Part shown: piece by piece, positions 1 to 8,980 of the stretch
Layout of the letters: each line of letters begins with the position of its first letter
Position numbering within the stretch: the stretch's first letter is position 1
NCBI RefSeq assembly: GCF_002890915.1
Contig: NZ_POUT01000001.1
Location: forward strand, 434,001 to 498,000
DNA length: 64,000 nt
From: Stutzerimonas stutzeri
GTDB taxonomy: Bacteria; Pseudomonadota; Gammaproteobacteria; Pseudomonadales; Pseudomonadaceae
Reading direction: 5' to 3'
The notes under the pieces: generated by a model
What the model saw: the letters and a program-made list of their open reading frames with translations, nothing else
Told to the model about the DNA's origin: nothing
Databases searched by the model: none
Translations under genes and position numbers: made by a program

Positions 1-1
1 G

Positions 2-1336
2 GCGAACGACAGCGGCCGCTACTTCGCCGTCGGCGTGACCACCGGCATCCCCGGCTACTTCCTCTCCAGTTCGGTGAAGAATGCCGCCGGCGAGGTGATC
101 GGCGTGCTGGTGGTCAAGCTCGAACTGGAAGACATGCAGCGCAGCTGGGCCGGCCAGTCGGGCATCCTGCTGATCGCCGATTCGCTGGACATCGTCATCC
201 TCACCAACCGCCCCGCCTGGCGCTTCCGCCACCTGCGCCCGCTCAGCGACGAGGTACGCAGCCGCCTGGTGGCTGCCCGCCGCTACGCCGAGCAGACCCT
301 GCAGCCGTTGCAGAGCACGCGCCTGCAAGCGCTCGGCGAAGGCAGCGAGCGGCGCCAGGTGGACGGTCCCGACGGGCGGCGCGACTATCTCTGGCAAAGC
401 CTGCAGTTGCCGGAAGAGGACTGGACCCTGCACCTGCTGCAGGAACCGCAGTCGGTGGTCGCCAGCGTGCGCAGCTATCGACTGGCCGCCGCCGGCGTGT
501 GGATGACCCTGGCCTTCCTGCTGCTCTACCTGGCCCAGCGGCGCAAGACCCGCCGCGTCGAGCAGCGCAGCCGCAGCGAACTGGAACGGCTGGTGCACGA
601 GCGCACCCGTGAGCTGCGCACCGCCCAGGACGAGCTGGTGCACGCCGCGCGCATGGCCGCGCTGGGGCAGATGTCCGCGGCGCTGGCCCACGAGATCAAC
701 CAGCCGCTGACCGCCCTGCGCATGCAGCTGGCCAGCCTGCGCCTGCTGCTCGACAGCGGCCGCGACACCGAGGTGCGCGAAGGCCTGGGCCACGTCGAGG
801 GGCTACTCGAACGCATGGCCGCGCTGACCGGCCACCTGAAGACCTTCGCCCGCAAGAGCCCGGCTGGGCTGCCCCAGCGCCTGAGCCTGGCCGAGGTGCT
901 GGAGCAGGCGCTGCAGTTGCTGGCACCGCGCATCCGCAGCGAGCAGGTCGAGGTGTTCCGCCAGGTACCGGCCGAGGCCTGGGTCAGCGGCGATGCCATC
1001 CGCCTCGAGCAGGTGCTGATCAACCTGCTGCACAACGCCCTGGACGCCATGGCCGGACGCCCGCAGCGGCGCCTGCGCATCCTCTGCCAGCGCGTCGGCG
1101 ACGCTTGGCGGCTCAGCGTCGCCGACAATGGCGGCGGCATCGCCGGCGAGCACCTGGAGCAGGTGTTCGAGCCCTTCTTCACCACCAAGCCGGTGGGCCA
1201 GGGCCTGGGCCTGGGCCTGGCGGTGTCCTACGGCATCGTCCGCGATCTCGGCGGCAGCCTCGAGGCGCACAACGACGACCAGGGTGCGGTGTTCACCCTG
1301 ACATTGCCGGCTGTCGAGCTGCACGCCGCCGGGTAA
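2..1336 (+). CDS. DctB-family sensor histidine kinase, 5' end outside window
   Basis: Partial: the reading frame is open from base 2, so the start lies upstream. About 444 residues are visible. The first ~150 are the end of a periplasmic sensor domain resembling DctB (a VGVTTGIPGYFLSS stretch), then one membrane segment (LAAAGVWMTLAFLLLYLA), a linker coiled coil, a HisKA domain with the phospho-acceptor His in LAHEINQPLTALR, and a HATPase domain with N box (LLHNALDAM), G1 (DNGGGI) and G2 (GLGLGLAVSYGI). The response regulator follows after 34 bases. The DctB/AauS/MifS families look alike, so the ligand (C4-dicarboxylate, acidic amino acid or 2-oxoglutarate) is not resolved. Confidence 0.88.
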   Translation, partial: ANDSGRYFAVGVTTGIPGYFLSSSVKNAAGEVIGVLVVKLELEDMQRSWAGQSGILLIADSLDIVILTNRPAWRFRHLRPLSDEVRSRLVAARRYAEQTLQPLQSTRLQALGEGSERRQVDGPDGRRDYLWQSLQLPEEDWTLHLLQEPQSVVASVRSYRLAAAGVWMTLAFLLLYLAQRRKTRRVEQRSRSELERLVHERTRELRTAQDELVHAARMAALGQMSAALAHEINQPLTALRMQLASLRLLLDSGRDTEVREGLGHVEGLLERMAALTGHLKTFARKSPAGLPQRLSLAEVLEQALQLLAPRIRSEQVEVFRQVPAEAWVSGDAIRLEQVLINLLHNALDAMAGRPQRRLRILCQRVGDAWRLSVADNGGGIAGEHLEQVFEPFFTTKPVGQGLGLGLAVSYGIVRDLGGSLEAHNDDQGAVFTLTLPAVELHAAG

Positions 1337-1370
1337 ACTGCCGCGGCGAGCGGCCGAGCGAGGATCGACA

Positions 1371-2714
1371 ATGGGCGGGCAGGTAATCTTCATCGACGAC
1401 GAGGCGGCGATCCGCCAGGCGGTGCAGCAATGGCTGGAGCTGTCCGGCTTCAGCGTGCGCACCTTCGCCCGCGCCCGCGACGGGCTGGCGGCGCTCGGCC
1501 GCGACTTCCCCGGCGTACTGATCAGCGACGTGCGCATGCCCGACCTCGACGGCCTCGGCCTGCTGGAACAGCTGGTGGCGCTGGATGCCGACCTGCCAGT
1601 GATCATGGTCACCGGCCACGGCGACGTGCCCATGGCGGTGCAGGCGCTGCGCCAGGGCGCCTACGACTTCATCGAGAAACCCTTCACCCCCGAGCGCCTG
1701 CTCGACAGCGTGCGCCGCGCCATGGACAAGCGCCGGCTGGTCTGCGAGAACCGCCAGCTGCGCGAGCAGTTCGCCCGCAAGGGGCGCATCGAATCGCAGC
1801 TGCTCGGCGTCTCGCGGGCCATGGAAACCCTGCGCCGGCAGGTGCTGGAATTGGCCGGCACCGACGTCAACGTGCTGATCCGCGGCGAGACCGGCAGCGG
1901 CAAGGAACAGGTCGCGCGCTGCCTGCACGACTTCAGCCCGCGCGCCGGCGGCCCCTTCGTCGCGCTCAACTGCGCGGCGATCCCGGAAACCATCTTCGAG
2001 AGCGAACTGTTCGGCCACGAGAGCGGCGCCTTCACCGGCGCCCAGGGCAAGCGCATCGGCCGTATCGAGCACGCCGCCGGCGGTACGCTGTTCCTCGACG
2101 AGATCGAGAGCATGCCACTGGCGCAACAGGTCAAGCTGCTGCGCGTGCTGCAGGAAAAGAGCCTGGAACGGCTGGGCTCCAACCGCAGCATCGCGGTCGA
2201 CCTGCGGGTGATCAGCGCGGCCAAGCCGGACCTGCTCGAGGAAGTGCGCGGCGGGCGTTTCCGCGAGGACCTGCTGTACCGGCTGAACGTCGCCGAGCTG
2301 CACATCCCGCCGTTGCGCGAGCGCCGCGAGGACATTCCGCTGCTGTTCGAGCACTTCGTCCAGCAGGCCGCCCAGCGCCATGGCCGCGAGGCGCCGCCGG
2401 TGCCCCCCGCCGAGCTGACGCAGCTGCTCGCCCATGACTGGCCGGGCAACGTGCGCGAGCTGATCAATGCCGCCGAACGCCACGCCCTCGGCCTCAGCGC
2501 CCCGGCACCGGCCGGCAGCGGCGGCCAGTCGCTGGCCGAGCAGATGGAAGCCTTCGAGGCGCAGTGCCTGCACAGCGCCCTGCAGCAATGCAAGGGCAAC
2601 ATCGCCGAGGTCATGGCCCTGCTGCAGCTGCCGCGGCGCACCCTCAACGAGAAGATGCAGCGCCATGGCCTGAGCCGCGGTGATTACCTGCCGGCCGGCA
2701 GCACGGACAACTGA
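1371..2714 (+). CDS. DctD-family sigma54-dependent response regulator
   Basis: Full-length, 447 residues, NtrC-type architecture. The receiver domain (about 3-120) has acidic residues D9/D10 and phospho-acceptor D53 in ISDVRMPD. The AAA+ domain (about 145-375) has Walker A GETGSGKE and the sigma54-contacting GAFTGA loop. A Fis-type helix-turn-helix closes the protein (about 405-440, ending in LPRRTLNEKMQRHG). Partner of the upstream kinase. By family it activates sigma54 promoters of transport genes for organic acids or acidic amino acids, but no such transporter lies in this window, so DctD, AauR and MifR cannot be separated. Confidence 0.9.
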   Translation: MGGQVIFIDDEAAIRQAVQQWLELSGFSVRTFARARDGLAALGRDFPGVLISDVRMPDLDGLGLLEQLVALDADLPVIMVTGHGDVPMAVQALRQGAYDFIEKPFTPERLLDSVRRAMDKRRLVCENRQLREQFARKGRIESQLLGVSRAMETLRRQVLELAGTDVNVLIRGETGSGKEQVARCLHDFSPRAGGPFVALNCAAIPETIFESELFGHESGAFTGAQGKRIGRIEHAAGGTLFLDEIESMPLAQQVKLLRVLQEKSLERLGSNRSIAVDLRVISAAKPDLLEEVRGGRFREDLLYRLNVAELHIPPLRERREDIPLLFEHFVQQAAQRHGREAPPVPPAELTQLLAHDWPGNVRELINAAERHALGLSAPAPAGSGGQSLAEQMEAFEAQCLHSALQQCKGNIAEVMALLQLPRRTLNEKMQRHGLSRGDYLPAGSTDN

Positions 2715-2738
2715 TCCGCCGCTAGCCCCGACCTATAG

Positions 2739-2824
2739 GTAGGAGCCGGCTTGCCGGCGATCCGTGCCCACTCGGCGCTTGGAAGGTGATCGATACGCCT
2801 CATCGCCGGCAAGCCGGCTCCTAC
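2739..2824. repeat. REP-like inverted pair
   Basis: GTAGGAGCCGGCTTGCCGGCGA at 2739-2760 faces its reverse complement at 2803-2824, with 42 bases between. Each arm is itself a hairpin. The same family recurs at 22119, 23303, 25036 and 59391. Typical of Pseudomonas REP elements between genes. Confidence 0.85.
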
Positions 2825-2902
2825 GAGAAGCAGTTCCGAAAAGCCGGTGCGCATGCTGATCGCTCCCATGCTCCGTGTCGCTGGGCGCAGAGCATCCACA
2901 GC

Positions 2903-2932
2903 AGGGCTCCCACGCTGGAGCGTGGGAGCCCT
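2903..2932. terminator. Hairpin between convergent genes
   Basis: A perfect 13-bp stem (AGGGCTCCCACGC at 2903-2915 with its complement at 2920-2932) and a 4-base loop lie between the convergent dctD-type gene and the sigma factor gene. No T-run follows on either side, so a bidirectional terminator role is inferred from position. Confidence 0.45.
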
Positions 2933-2945
2933 CGGCCTGACGCAG

Positions 2946-4184
2946 CTACGCCAACTCATCCAGCCGCTGCTGCAGGAAGCGCCGTTCCGGTTCCAGCCGC
3001 ACCAGTTGCAAGGCCGTACGGTAGGCTTCGCGGGCCTCCTCGATACGCATCAATCGCCGCAGCAGGTCAGCACGGGCGGCGTGGCTCAGGTGGTAGTCGC
3101 GCAGGTCGCCGCGCGCCAGCAGCGCGTCCACCAGGCGCAGCCCGGCCGCCGGGCCGTCGCGCATCGCCACGGCCACCGCGCGGTTCAGTTCCACCACCGG
3201 CGACTGGGCCAGGCCGAGCAGCACGTCGTAGAGCCGGACGATCTGCGCCCAGTCGGTCTGCGCCGCGCTCGGCGCCTCGGCATGCACGGCGACGATTGCC
3301 GCCTGCAGCGCATAGGGCCCGGAGTCGCCGCTGGCCAGGGCGCGGCGCACCAGCAACGAACCCTCGGCGATCAGCCGCCGATCCCAGGCGCTGCGGTCCT
3401 GCTCCTCCAGCCGCACCAGTTCGCCGGCCGCATCGGTACGCGCGGCGCGGCGTGCCTCGTGCAGCAGCATCAGCGCCAGCAGGCCCATCACCTCGGCATC
3501 GGGCAGCAGCTCCAGCAGCAACCGGCCGAGGCGGATGGCTTCCGCGCACAGGTCGGCACGGGTCAGCGACGCTCCCGCCGAGGCCGAATAGCCCTCGTTG
3601 AACACCAGGTAGATCACCCGCAGCACGCTGTCGAGCCGCGCCGGCAGTTCCTCGCGCTCCGGCACGCGATAGGGGATCTGCGCGTCGCGGATCCGCGCCT
3701 TGGCGCGCACGATGCGCTGGGCGATGGTGGCGGGTGCGGCGAGGAAGGCCCGCGCGATCTCCTCGGTGGTCAGGTCGCAGACTTCGCGCAGGGTCAGCGC
3801 CACGCGCGCATCGGCCGGCAGCGCCGGGTGGCAGCAGGTGAAGATCAGCCGCAGACGATCGTCTTCCACCTCGTCGAGCTCCGCTTCATGCGCCTCGTCC
3901 TCCAGTTGCTCGGCCAGCAGCCGCAGCGAGGCGTCGAACCGCGCGCGCCGGCGCAGGGCGTCGATGGCCTTGAAGCGCCCGGCGGACACCAGCCAGGCAC
4001 GCGGGCTGTCCGGCACGCCGTCGCGTGGCCACTGCTGCAGTGCCGCGGCGAAGGCATCGTGCAAGGCCTCCTCGGCGCGATCGAAGTCGCCCAGCAGGCG
4101 GATCAGGGTCGCCAGCACCCGGCGCGACTCGGCGCGGTAGATCGCCTCGACCACCGCCGTCGCGGCTTGTCCGCTGCCGCGCAT
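2946..4184 (-). CDS. ECF42-type RNA polymerase sigma factor with C-terminal TPR-like extension
   Basis: 412 residues, about twice the size of a plain ECF sigma factor. Region 2 covers about residues 11-85 (with DFDRAEEALHDAFAAALQQW). A DDRLRLIFTCCHPAL stretch at 108-122 is characteristic of the group, and region 4 runs to about 170. The remaining ~240 residues form a helical, TPR-like extension rich in Leu and Ala. The next gene downstream encodes a DGPF-motif protein, the hallmark genomic partner of ECF42; no anti-sigma factor is present. In this group the C-terminal extension is thought to control activity in place of an anti-sigma factor. Targets are unknown but probably include the two neighbours. 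Confidence 0.9.
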   Translation of the reverse strand: MRGSGQAATAVVEAIYRAESRRVLATLIRLLGDFDRAEEALHDAFAAALQQWPRDGVPDSPRAWLVSAGRFKAIDALRRRARFDASLRLLAEQLEDEAHEAELDEVEDDRLRLIFTCCHPALPADARVALTLREVCDLTTEEIARAFLAAPATIAQRIVRAKARIRDAQIPYRVPEREELPARLDSVLRVIYLVFNEGYSASAGASLTRADLCAEAIRLGRLLLELLPDAEVMGLLALMLLHEARRAARTDAAGELVRLEEQDRSAWDRRLIAEGSLLVRRALASGDSGPYALQAAIVAVHAEAPSAAQTDWAQIVRLYDVLLGLAQSPVVELNRAVAVAMRDGPAAGLRLVDALLARGDLRDYHLSHAARADLLRRLMRIEEAREAYRTALQLVRLEPERRFLQQRLDELA

Positions 4185-4185
4185 G

Positions 4186-4542
4186 TCAGCGCTGCGGCAA
4201 CTGGCGCAGCGGGCGCACCTCGACGCAGCCGAGCGTCGCCGGTGGGATCTTCGCGGCGATGGCCTCGGCCTCGGCCTGATCGACCGCCTCGATCAGGTAG
4301 AAGCCGGCCAATTGCTCGCGGGTTTCGGCGAACGGTCCATCGACCACCGTGGCGACGCCGTCGCGGACCCTCACCGTGCGCGCCGTGCGCACCGCCTGCA
4401 GCGGCTCGCCGGCGAGCATGTGGCCGCTGGCGCGCAGCGCCTCGCCACAGGCCAGGCAGCGCGCGACCAGCGCCTGCCACTGTTCGTCGCTCATCTCGTC
4501 GACACGCTGCTCGTCGTAATAGATCAGGCACAGGTATTTCAT
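4186..4542 (-). CDS. DGPF-motif protein (YCII-related), ECF42 partner
   Basis: 118 residues. It carries the DGPFAETREQLAGFYLIEA motif that names the family and a small ferredoxin-like YCII fold (MKYLCLIYYDEQ start, many short beta-alpha units). It ends one base before the sigma factor start and is transcribed first, so the two are cotranscribed. DGPF proteins are the usual target and partner genes of ECF42; their biochemical activity is not established. Confidence 0.88.
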   Translation of the reverse strand: MKYLCLIYYDEQRVDEMSDEQWQALVARCLACGEALRASGHMLAGEPLQAVRTARTVRVRDGVATVVDGPFAETREQLAGFYLIEAVDQAEAEAIAAKIPPATLGCVEVRPLRQLPQR

Positions 4543-4620
4543 GACGCTCTCCGTCTGCCGGGCACGGAGAAAAGCTAGCAGCCGGCAGCCGGATGCGCGT
4601 CGGCGGGCGACGAATACCGC

Positions 4621-5085
4621 TCAACCCGCCCGTTGCTGGCCGGACGACGACTCTTGCGACATGCAGACCTGGCCGGTTTCCATATCGAAGGGCATCGAGA
4701 AATGCTCGTGGATGACCTTCCAGTCGCCGCCGCGCCGGGCCCAGACCCGGGTGCCGCGCATCCAGCCGGTCTGCATTTCGCCCTCGGCGTTGGGCCCGCC
4801 GCAATGGTTGAGCATGCGGCTGTAGGCCAGGTCGCCGCCCACCGTCACGTGCAGCTCGTGGGACTCGAAAAAGCCCTCGCCCTGGCAGAACTCGAAGCAG
4901 CGCTGCCAGTGCGCGCGGTACTCGTCCACGCCCTTGAATTGCAGCGCCCCGACCGCGTCGAAGGCGACCAGGTCGTCGGCGTACTGGGCCATGATCCGCT
5001 CCAGGTCCTTGGCCTTGGTGTCGCGCTCGAACGCCTCGTGGAGCTGGCGGATGCGGCTTTCGTCCTGGCGGATGTCGTGTGTCAT
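4621..5085 (-). CDS. SnoaL/NTF2-like protein (YybH-type)
   Basis: 154 residues with the cone-shaped NTF2 fold pattern: N-terminal helices (IRQLHEAFERDTKAKDLERIMAQYADD), then FDAVGALQFKGVDEYR and a C-terminal VWARRGGDWKVIHEHFSMPF strand pair. The start at 5085 is preferred because AGGAG lies 6 bases upstream; a second ATG at 5091 abuts that same AGGAG. It precedes the DGPF gene by 78 bases on the same strand and is probably part of the ECF42 regulon. Family members include isomerases, dehydratases and non-enzymes, so function is unassigned. Confidence 0.82.
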   Translation of the reverse strand: MTHDIRQDESRIRQLHEAFERDTKAKDLERIMAQYADDLVAFDAVGALQFKGVDEYRAHWQRCFEFCQGEGFFESHELHVTVGGDLAYSRMLNHCGGPNAEGEMQTGWMRGTRVWARRGGDWKVIHEHFSMPFDMETGQVCMSQESSSGQQRAG

Positions 5086-5269
5086 GTCCATCTCCTGTCT
5101 CGTGGTTAGGGGTCATTGACTGGTCGAGCGGCGTTCACCCGAATCGACAGGCCCGCTGGATTTTTTTCAATCGCACGGCGCTTGAACCAGGCCGAGCGTG
5201 CAGCGCCTGCGAGCGGTGCGCCCGGTATTCCCCAGCCGGCAAATGGGCATTCTCAATCTGAACACTGTT

Positions 5270-5288
5270 GCGAATTATTATCATTCGA
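5270..5288. promoter_or_regulatory. Putative Fur box
   Basis: The minus-strand reading TCGAATGATAATAATTCGC matches 13 of 19 positions of the Fur consensus GATAATGATAATCATTATC, including an unbroken AATGATAAT core. It lies about 80 bases upstream of the TonB receptor start, consistent with iron repression of the receptor and PepSY genes. Confidence 0.7.
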
Positions 5289-5370
5289 TTATCCTAGGCG
5301 ACTACCCATGTCGCTCGCCCCGTCGGCGGCATACCTCCCGCACACTTCACACGCCCAGTCAGGCCTCACC

Positions 5371-7614
5371 ATGTCCAGCCTTCGCCTCCCTCGTAGAACA
5401 GGTGCCGTCTCCGCCCTGCTGCCCGTCTGCCTTGCCGCCAGCTTCGCCGGTGCTCCGGCCATGGCGCAGCAATCCGCCACCCCGCCCTCGGACGAGGTGC
5501 AAACGGCCGAAGGCCAGGCCAGCCCGCGCAGCGAGCCGCTCGAGCTGCCGGAAACCCAAGTGGTCGCCAGCGCCGACGCCTCGGCCGACGGCCTGACCCA
5601 GCCCTACGCCGGCGAACAGGTCGCCCGCGGCGGGCGGGTGGGCATCCTGGGCAACCGCGATTACATGGAGACGCCGTTCACCTCGACGTCCTACACCTCG
5701 CAGCTGATCCAGGACCAGCAGGCGCGCAGCGTCTCCGACGTGCTGCAGAACGACCCCTCGGTACGCGTCGCCCGCGGCTTCGGTAACTTCCAGGAGCTGT
5801 ACGTGGTGCGCGGCTTCCCGGTCTACTCCGACGACATTTCCTACAACGGCCTCTATGGCCTGCTGCCGCGCCAGTACGTGGCCGCCGAGTTCATCGAGCG
5901 TGTGGAAGTGTTCCGCGGCGCCAACACCTTCCTCAACGGTGCGGCGCCGGGTGGCAGCGGCATCGGCGGGGCGATCAACATCCTGCCCAAGCGCGCGCCG
6001 AACGAGCCGCTGACGCGCCTGACCGTCGGTGCCGAAAACGGTGGCCAAGCCATGACCCATGCCGATATCGCCCGTCGCTTCGGCGACGAGGAGCGCTTCG
6101 GCGTGCGCCTGAACGCGGCCAAGCGCGCCGGCGAGACCACCGTCGAGGACGAGGAGCGCACCCTCGACATGTTCGCTCTCGGCCTCGACTACCAGGGCGA
6201 CAACTTCCGCCTCTCCGGCGACATCGGTCACCAGTACCACTTCATCGACAATCCGCGGCCGAGCGTCACCCCCAGCGGCGGCATTCCCAGCGCGCCGGAC
6301 GCCGAGGACAACTTCGCCCAGCCCTGGACCTACTCGAAGGAGAAGCAGACCTTCGGCACCTTCCGCGCCGAATACGACTTCTCCGACGCCGTGACCGGCT
6401 GGCTCGCCGCCGGCGTGCGTGAGGGCGAGGAGAAGAACCGCTTGGCCAGCATGACCGCAGGCAGTTCGGGCGCCGGCACCTTCTACCGCTTCGACAACGT
6501 GCGTGAGGAGGAGGTATTCACCAGCGAAGTGGGCCTGCGCGCCCGCGGCCAGACTGGCGACGTCTCCCACGAATGGGTGATGTCGGCGGCCATGTTCGAC
6601 CTGGAAGCGCGCAACGCCTACGGCATGTCGGGCAACTATGCAGCGGATCTCTACCATCCGTTCGCCGCCGCGATGCCGGATACCGTCTGGGTTGGCGGTT
6701 CGATGTCCGCCCCCAACGTCACCGAGCGTACCCACACCCAGAGCCTGGCCATCGCCGATACCCTGGGCTTCATGGATGACCGCCTGCTGGTCACCCTCGG
6801 CGCACGTCGCCAGGGTATCGAAGCCAAGAGCTACGACTACAACAGCGGTGATCGCCTGTCCTCCTACAACCGCTACAAGAACAGCCCGGTCGCTGGCGTG
6901 GTGTATCAACTGACCGACGAGGTTTCGCTCTACGCCAACTACATCGAAGGCTTGGTCAAAGGCGATATCGCGCCAGCCACCAGCGGCGGGGTCGCCATCA
7001 TCAATGCCGGCGAAGCGCTGGAACCCTACGTTTCGGAACAGACCGAGGTGGGCATCAAGTACGATGGCGGCAACCTCGGCGGCAGCCTGGCGCTGTTCAC
7101 CACCGAGCGCCCGTTCAGCACCGTGGAAAACGGCGTGTTCAGCGATGGTGGCGAGCAGCGCAACCGCGGCCTCGAGCTGTCGGTGTTCGGTGAGCCGACC
7201 TACGGCGTACGCCTGCTGGGCGGCCTGACCCTGCTCGATGCGGAGCTGACCAGCACCCAGGACGGCCTCGACGAGGGCAACCGCGCCATCGGCGTGCCGC
7301 GCACCCAGGCGAACATCGGTGGCGAATGGGACGTACCCGGCACCAATGGCCTGACCCTGACCAGCCGGGTCGTCTACACCAGCAGCCAGTACGCCGACAC
7401 GGCCAACGATATGGAAGCACCTTCCTGGACCCGCCTGGACCTCGGCGCACGCTACCGCATGGTCGTAGATGACCGTGACGTAACCCTGCGCGCCCGCCTG
7501 GACAACGTGACCGGCCGCGATTACTGGGCCTCGGTGGGTGGCTATCCGAATGCCAACTACCTCGTCCTCGGCGCCCCACGCACCCTCTCGCTCAGCGCCA
7601 CGGTCGACTTCTGA
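5371..7614 (+). CDS. TonB-dependent siderophore receptor
   Basis: 747 residues from the chosen start, which begins a classical signal peptide (MSSLRLPRRTGAVSALLPVC..., cleavage near residue 33). An in-frame ATG at 5308 would add 21 residues ahead of it. A TonB-box-like ETQVV is at 61-65, the plug domain at about 95-208 (LQNDPSVRVARGFGNFQ, ELYVVRGFPV, ERVEVFRGANTFLNG, GGAINILPKR), then a 22-strand barrel ending in the terminal aromatic TVDF. Outer-membrane importer of a ferric siderophore; plug sequence resembles FpvA/FhuE/FoxA-type receptors, but the ligand is not determined. Its stop overlaps the PepSY start. No FecI/FecR pair and no N-terminal signalling extension are seen, so control is probably by Fur only. 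Confidence 0.92.
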   Translation: MSSLRLPRRTGAVSALLPVCLAASFAGAPAMAQQSATPPSDEVQTAEGQASPRSEPLELPETQVVASADASADGLTQPYAGEQVARGGRVGILGNRDYMETPFTSTSYTSQLIQDQQARSVSDVLQNDPSVRVARGFGNFQELYVVRGFPVYSDDISYNGLYGLLPRQYVAAEFIERVEVFRGANTFLNGAAPGGSGIGGAINILPKRAPNEPLTRLTVGAENGGQAMTHADIARRFGDEERFGVRLNAAKRAGETTVEDEERTLDMFALGLDYQGDNFRLSGDIGHQYHFIDNPRPSVTPSGGIPSAPDAEDNFAQPWTYSKEKQTFGTFRAEYDFSDAVTGWLAAGVREGEEKNRLASMTAGSSGAGTFYRFDNVREEEVFTSEVGLRARGQTGDVSHEWVMSAAMFDLEARNAYGMSGNYAADLYHPFAAAMPDTVWVGGSMSAPNVTERTHTQSLAIADTLGFMDDRLLVTLGARRQGIEAKSYDYNSGDRLSSYNRYKNSPVAGVVYQLTDEVSLYANYIEGLVKGDIAPATSGGVAIINAGEALEPYVSEQTEVGIKYDGGNLGGSLALFTTERPFSTVENGVFSDGGEQRNRGLELSVFGEPTYGVRLLGGLTLLDAELTSTQDGLDEGNRAIGVPRTQANIGGEWDVPGTNGLTLTSRVVYTSSQYADTANDMEAPSWTRLDLGARYRMVVDDRDVTLRARLDNVTGRDYWASVGGYPNANYLVLGAPRTLSLSATVDF

Positions 7615-8741
7615 TGCGGGCAGCCGCTCTGCGTCGCTGGGGCTGGGTCCACAAGTGGTCCAGCCTCGTCTGCACGCTGTTCGTCCTGCTGCTGTGCCTG
7701 ACCGGCCTGCCGCTGATCTTCTCCCACGAGATCGACCACCTGAGCGGCGCCGAGATCGAGGCGCCGCCGATGCCGGAAGGCACGCCGCGCGCCCCGCTCG
7801 ACCAGATCGCCGCGGCGGCGGTGCGTGCCTATCCGGGGCTGGTGCCGCTGTACTTCTTCGCCGAGGAGGACGCGCCGGATCTCTGGTACGTCAAGCTCGA
7901 CACCCGGGTCGACACCGATGAAAGCGCATCGACACTGATCATGGCCGACGCCCGCAGTGCCGAGGTGCTCGGCGCGCCGGCGTTCGACGAAGGCTTCATG
8001 AGCGTGATGTACCGCCTGCACGTCGACCTCTACGCCGGGCTGCCGGGCAAGCTGTTCCTCGGCTTCATGGGCCTCTTGCTGGTGGTGGCGATCGTCTCCG
8101 GCGTGGTGCTCTACGCGCCCTTCATGCGCAAGCTGCGTTTCGCCGAGGTGCGCCGTGAACGGGCGCCGCGCACGCGCTGGCTGGACCTGCACAACCTGCT
8201 CGGCATCGTCACGCTGGTCTGGGCGCTGGCGGTGGGCTTCACCGGGGTGATCAACACCTGGGCGGACCTGATCTTCAAGAGCTGGCAGGCCGACCAGGTG
8301 GGTGCGCTGCAGGCCGGTGAGACGCGGGTGCTACTCGCAGCCGATGCCAGCGGCGCGCCGGCCGTCGACGGCTCGCTGCAGGCGGCGGTGGACCGCGTAC
8401 TGGCGGCCGCGCCGGGCATGGCGGTGGCGATGATCGCCTACCCCGGCACCCTGCGCGCGACGCCCGAACACGTGGCGGTGATCCTCAGCGGCGACACGCC
8501 GCTGACCTCGCGGCTGACCCAGGCGCTACTGGTGGACCCGGCCAGCGGCGAAGTGCTCGAAGCCGGCGCCCGCCCGTGGTACGTCACCGCCCTGCAGTTG
8601 TCCGAGCCGCTGCATTTCGGCGACTACGGCGGCCTGCCGCTGAAGCTGCTGTGGGCGCTGCTGGACATCCTCACCATCGTCGTACTGGGCAGCGGCCTGT
8701 ACCTCTGGCTCAAGCGCGGCCCCGCGCAGGTGCAGGCATGA
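7614..8741 (+). CDS. PepSY-associated membrane protein, probable ferric-siderophore reductase
   Basis: 375 residues. Four to five membrane segments: about 15-37 (SLVCTLFVLLLCLTGLPLIF), a pair around 145-165 (FLGFMGLLLVVAIVSGVVLY), one after LDLHNLLGIVTLVWALAVGFTG, and one near the C-terminus (LLWALLDILTIVVLGSGLYLWLK). Conserved His residues sit at membrane edges (VHKWSS, FSHEIDH, RLHVDL, LDLHNLLG), as in heme-binding PepSY reductases such as FoxB and PiuB. The start overlaps the receptor stop (TGATG), so it is translationally coupled. Inferred role: inner-membrane reductive release of iron from the siderophore imported by the receptor. Confidence 0.85.
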   Translation: MRAAALRRWGWVHKWSSLVCTLFVLLLCLTGLPLIFSHEIDHLSGAEIEAPPMPEGTPRAPLDQIAAAAVRAYPGLVPLYFFAEEDAPDLWYVKLDTRVDTDESASTLIMADARSAEVLGAPAFDEGFMSVMYRLHVDLYAGLPGKLFLGFMGLLLVVAIVSGVVLYAPFMRKLRFAEVRRERAPRTRWLDLHNLLGIVTLVWALAVGFTGVINTWADLIFKSWQADQVGALQAGETRVLLAADASGAPAVDGSLQAAVDRVLAAAPGMAVAMIAYPGTLRATPEHVAVILSGDTPLTSRLTQALLVDPASGEVLEAGARPWYVTALQLSEPLHFGDYGGLPLKLLWALLDILTIVVLGSGLYLWLKRGPAQVQA

Positions 8742-8953
8742 TGCGCATCTGGGCATGGCCGATCATCGTCGCCCTGCTGTCGGTCCTCGGCCTGGTCGCC
8801 GGGCTGGTCTCAGAGGGCCTGGGCGACTGGCTGAGCTGGGCCTCGCTCGGCGTGCCGGTGGTGATCGGCTGCCATGGCCTGGTACGTGGCCGTGCCTCGA
8901 AGCCAGAACGAGGCGCCGCCGCCGGGATCGCAAAGCAGCAGGCGCGGTCTTAG
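8738..8953 (+). CDS. Small inner-membrane protein, third gene of iron-uptake operon
   Basis: 71 residues with two hydrophobic segments (IWAWPIIVALLSVLGLVAGLV and WLSWASLGVPVVIGCHGLV) and a basic tail. It overlaps the PepSY stop (ATGATG; either ATG could be used). Small proteins of this shape commonly follow PepSY reductase genes in pseudomonads. No enzymatic motif is visible; function unknown, probably accessory to the PepSY protein. Confidence 0.75.
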   Translation: MMRIWAWPIIVALLSVLGLVAGLVSEGLGDWLSWASLGVPVVIGCHGLVRGRASKPERGAAAGIAKQQARS

Positions 8954-8980
8954 TCTGCACGACCGTCGCGGAGACTCCGC

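Noticed and set aside
2847..4544. Long plus-strand frame opposite the ECF sigma gene
   Set aside because: Antisense shadow of high-GC coding DNA; the minus-strand protein has clear sigma factor motifs.
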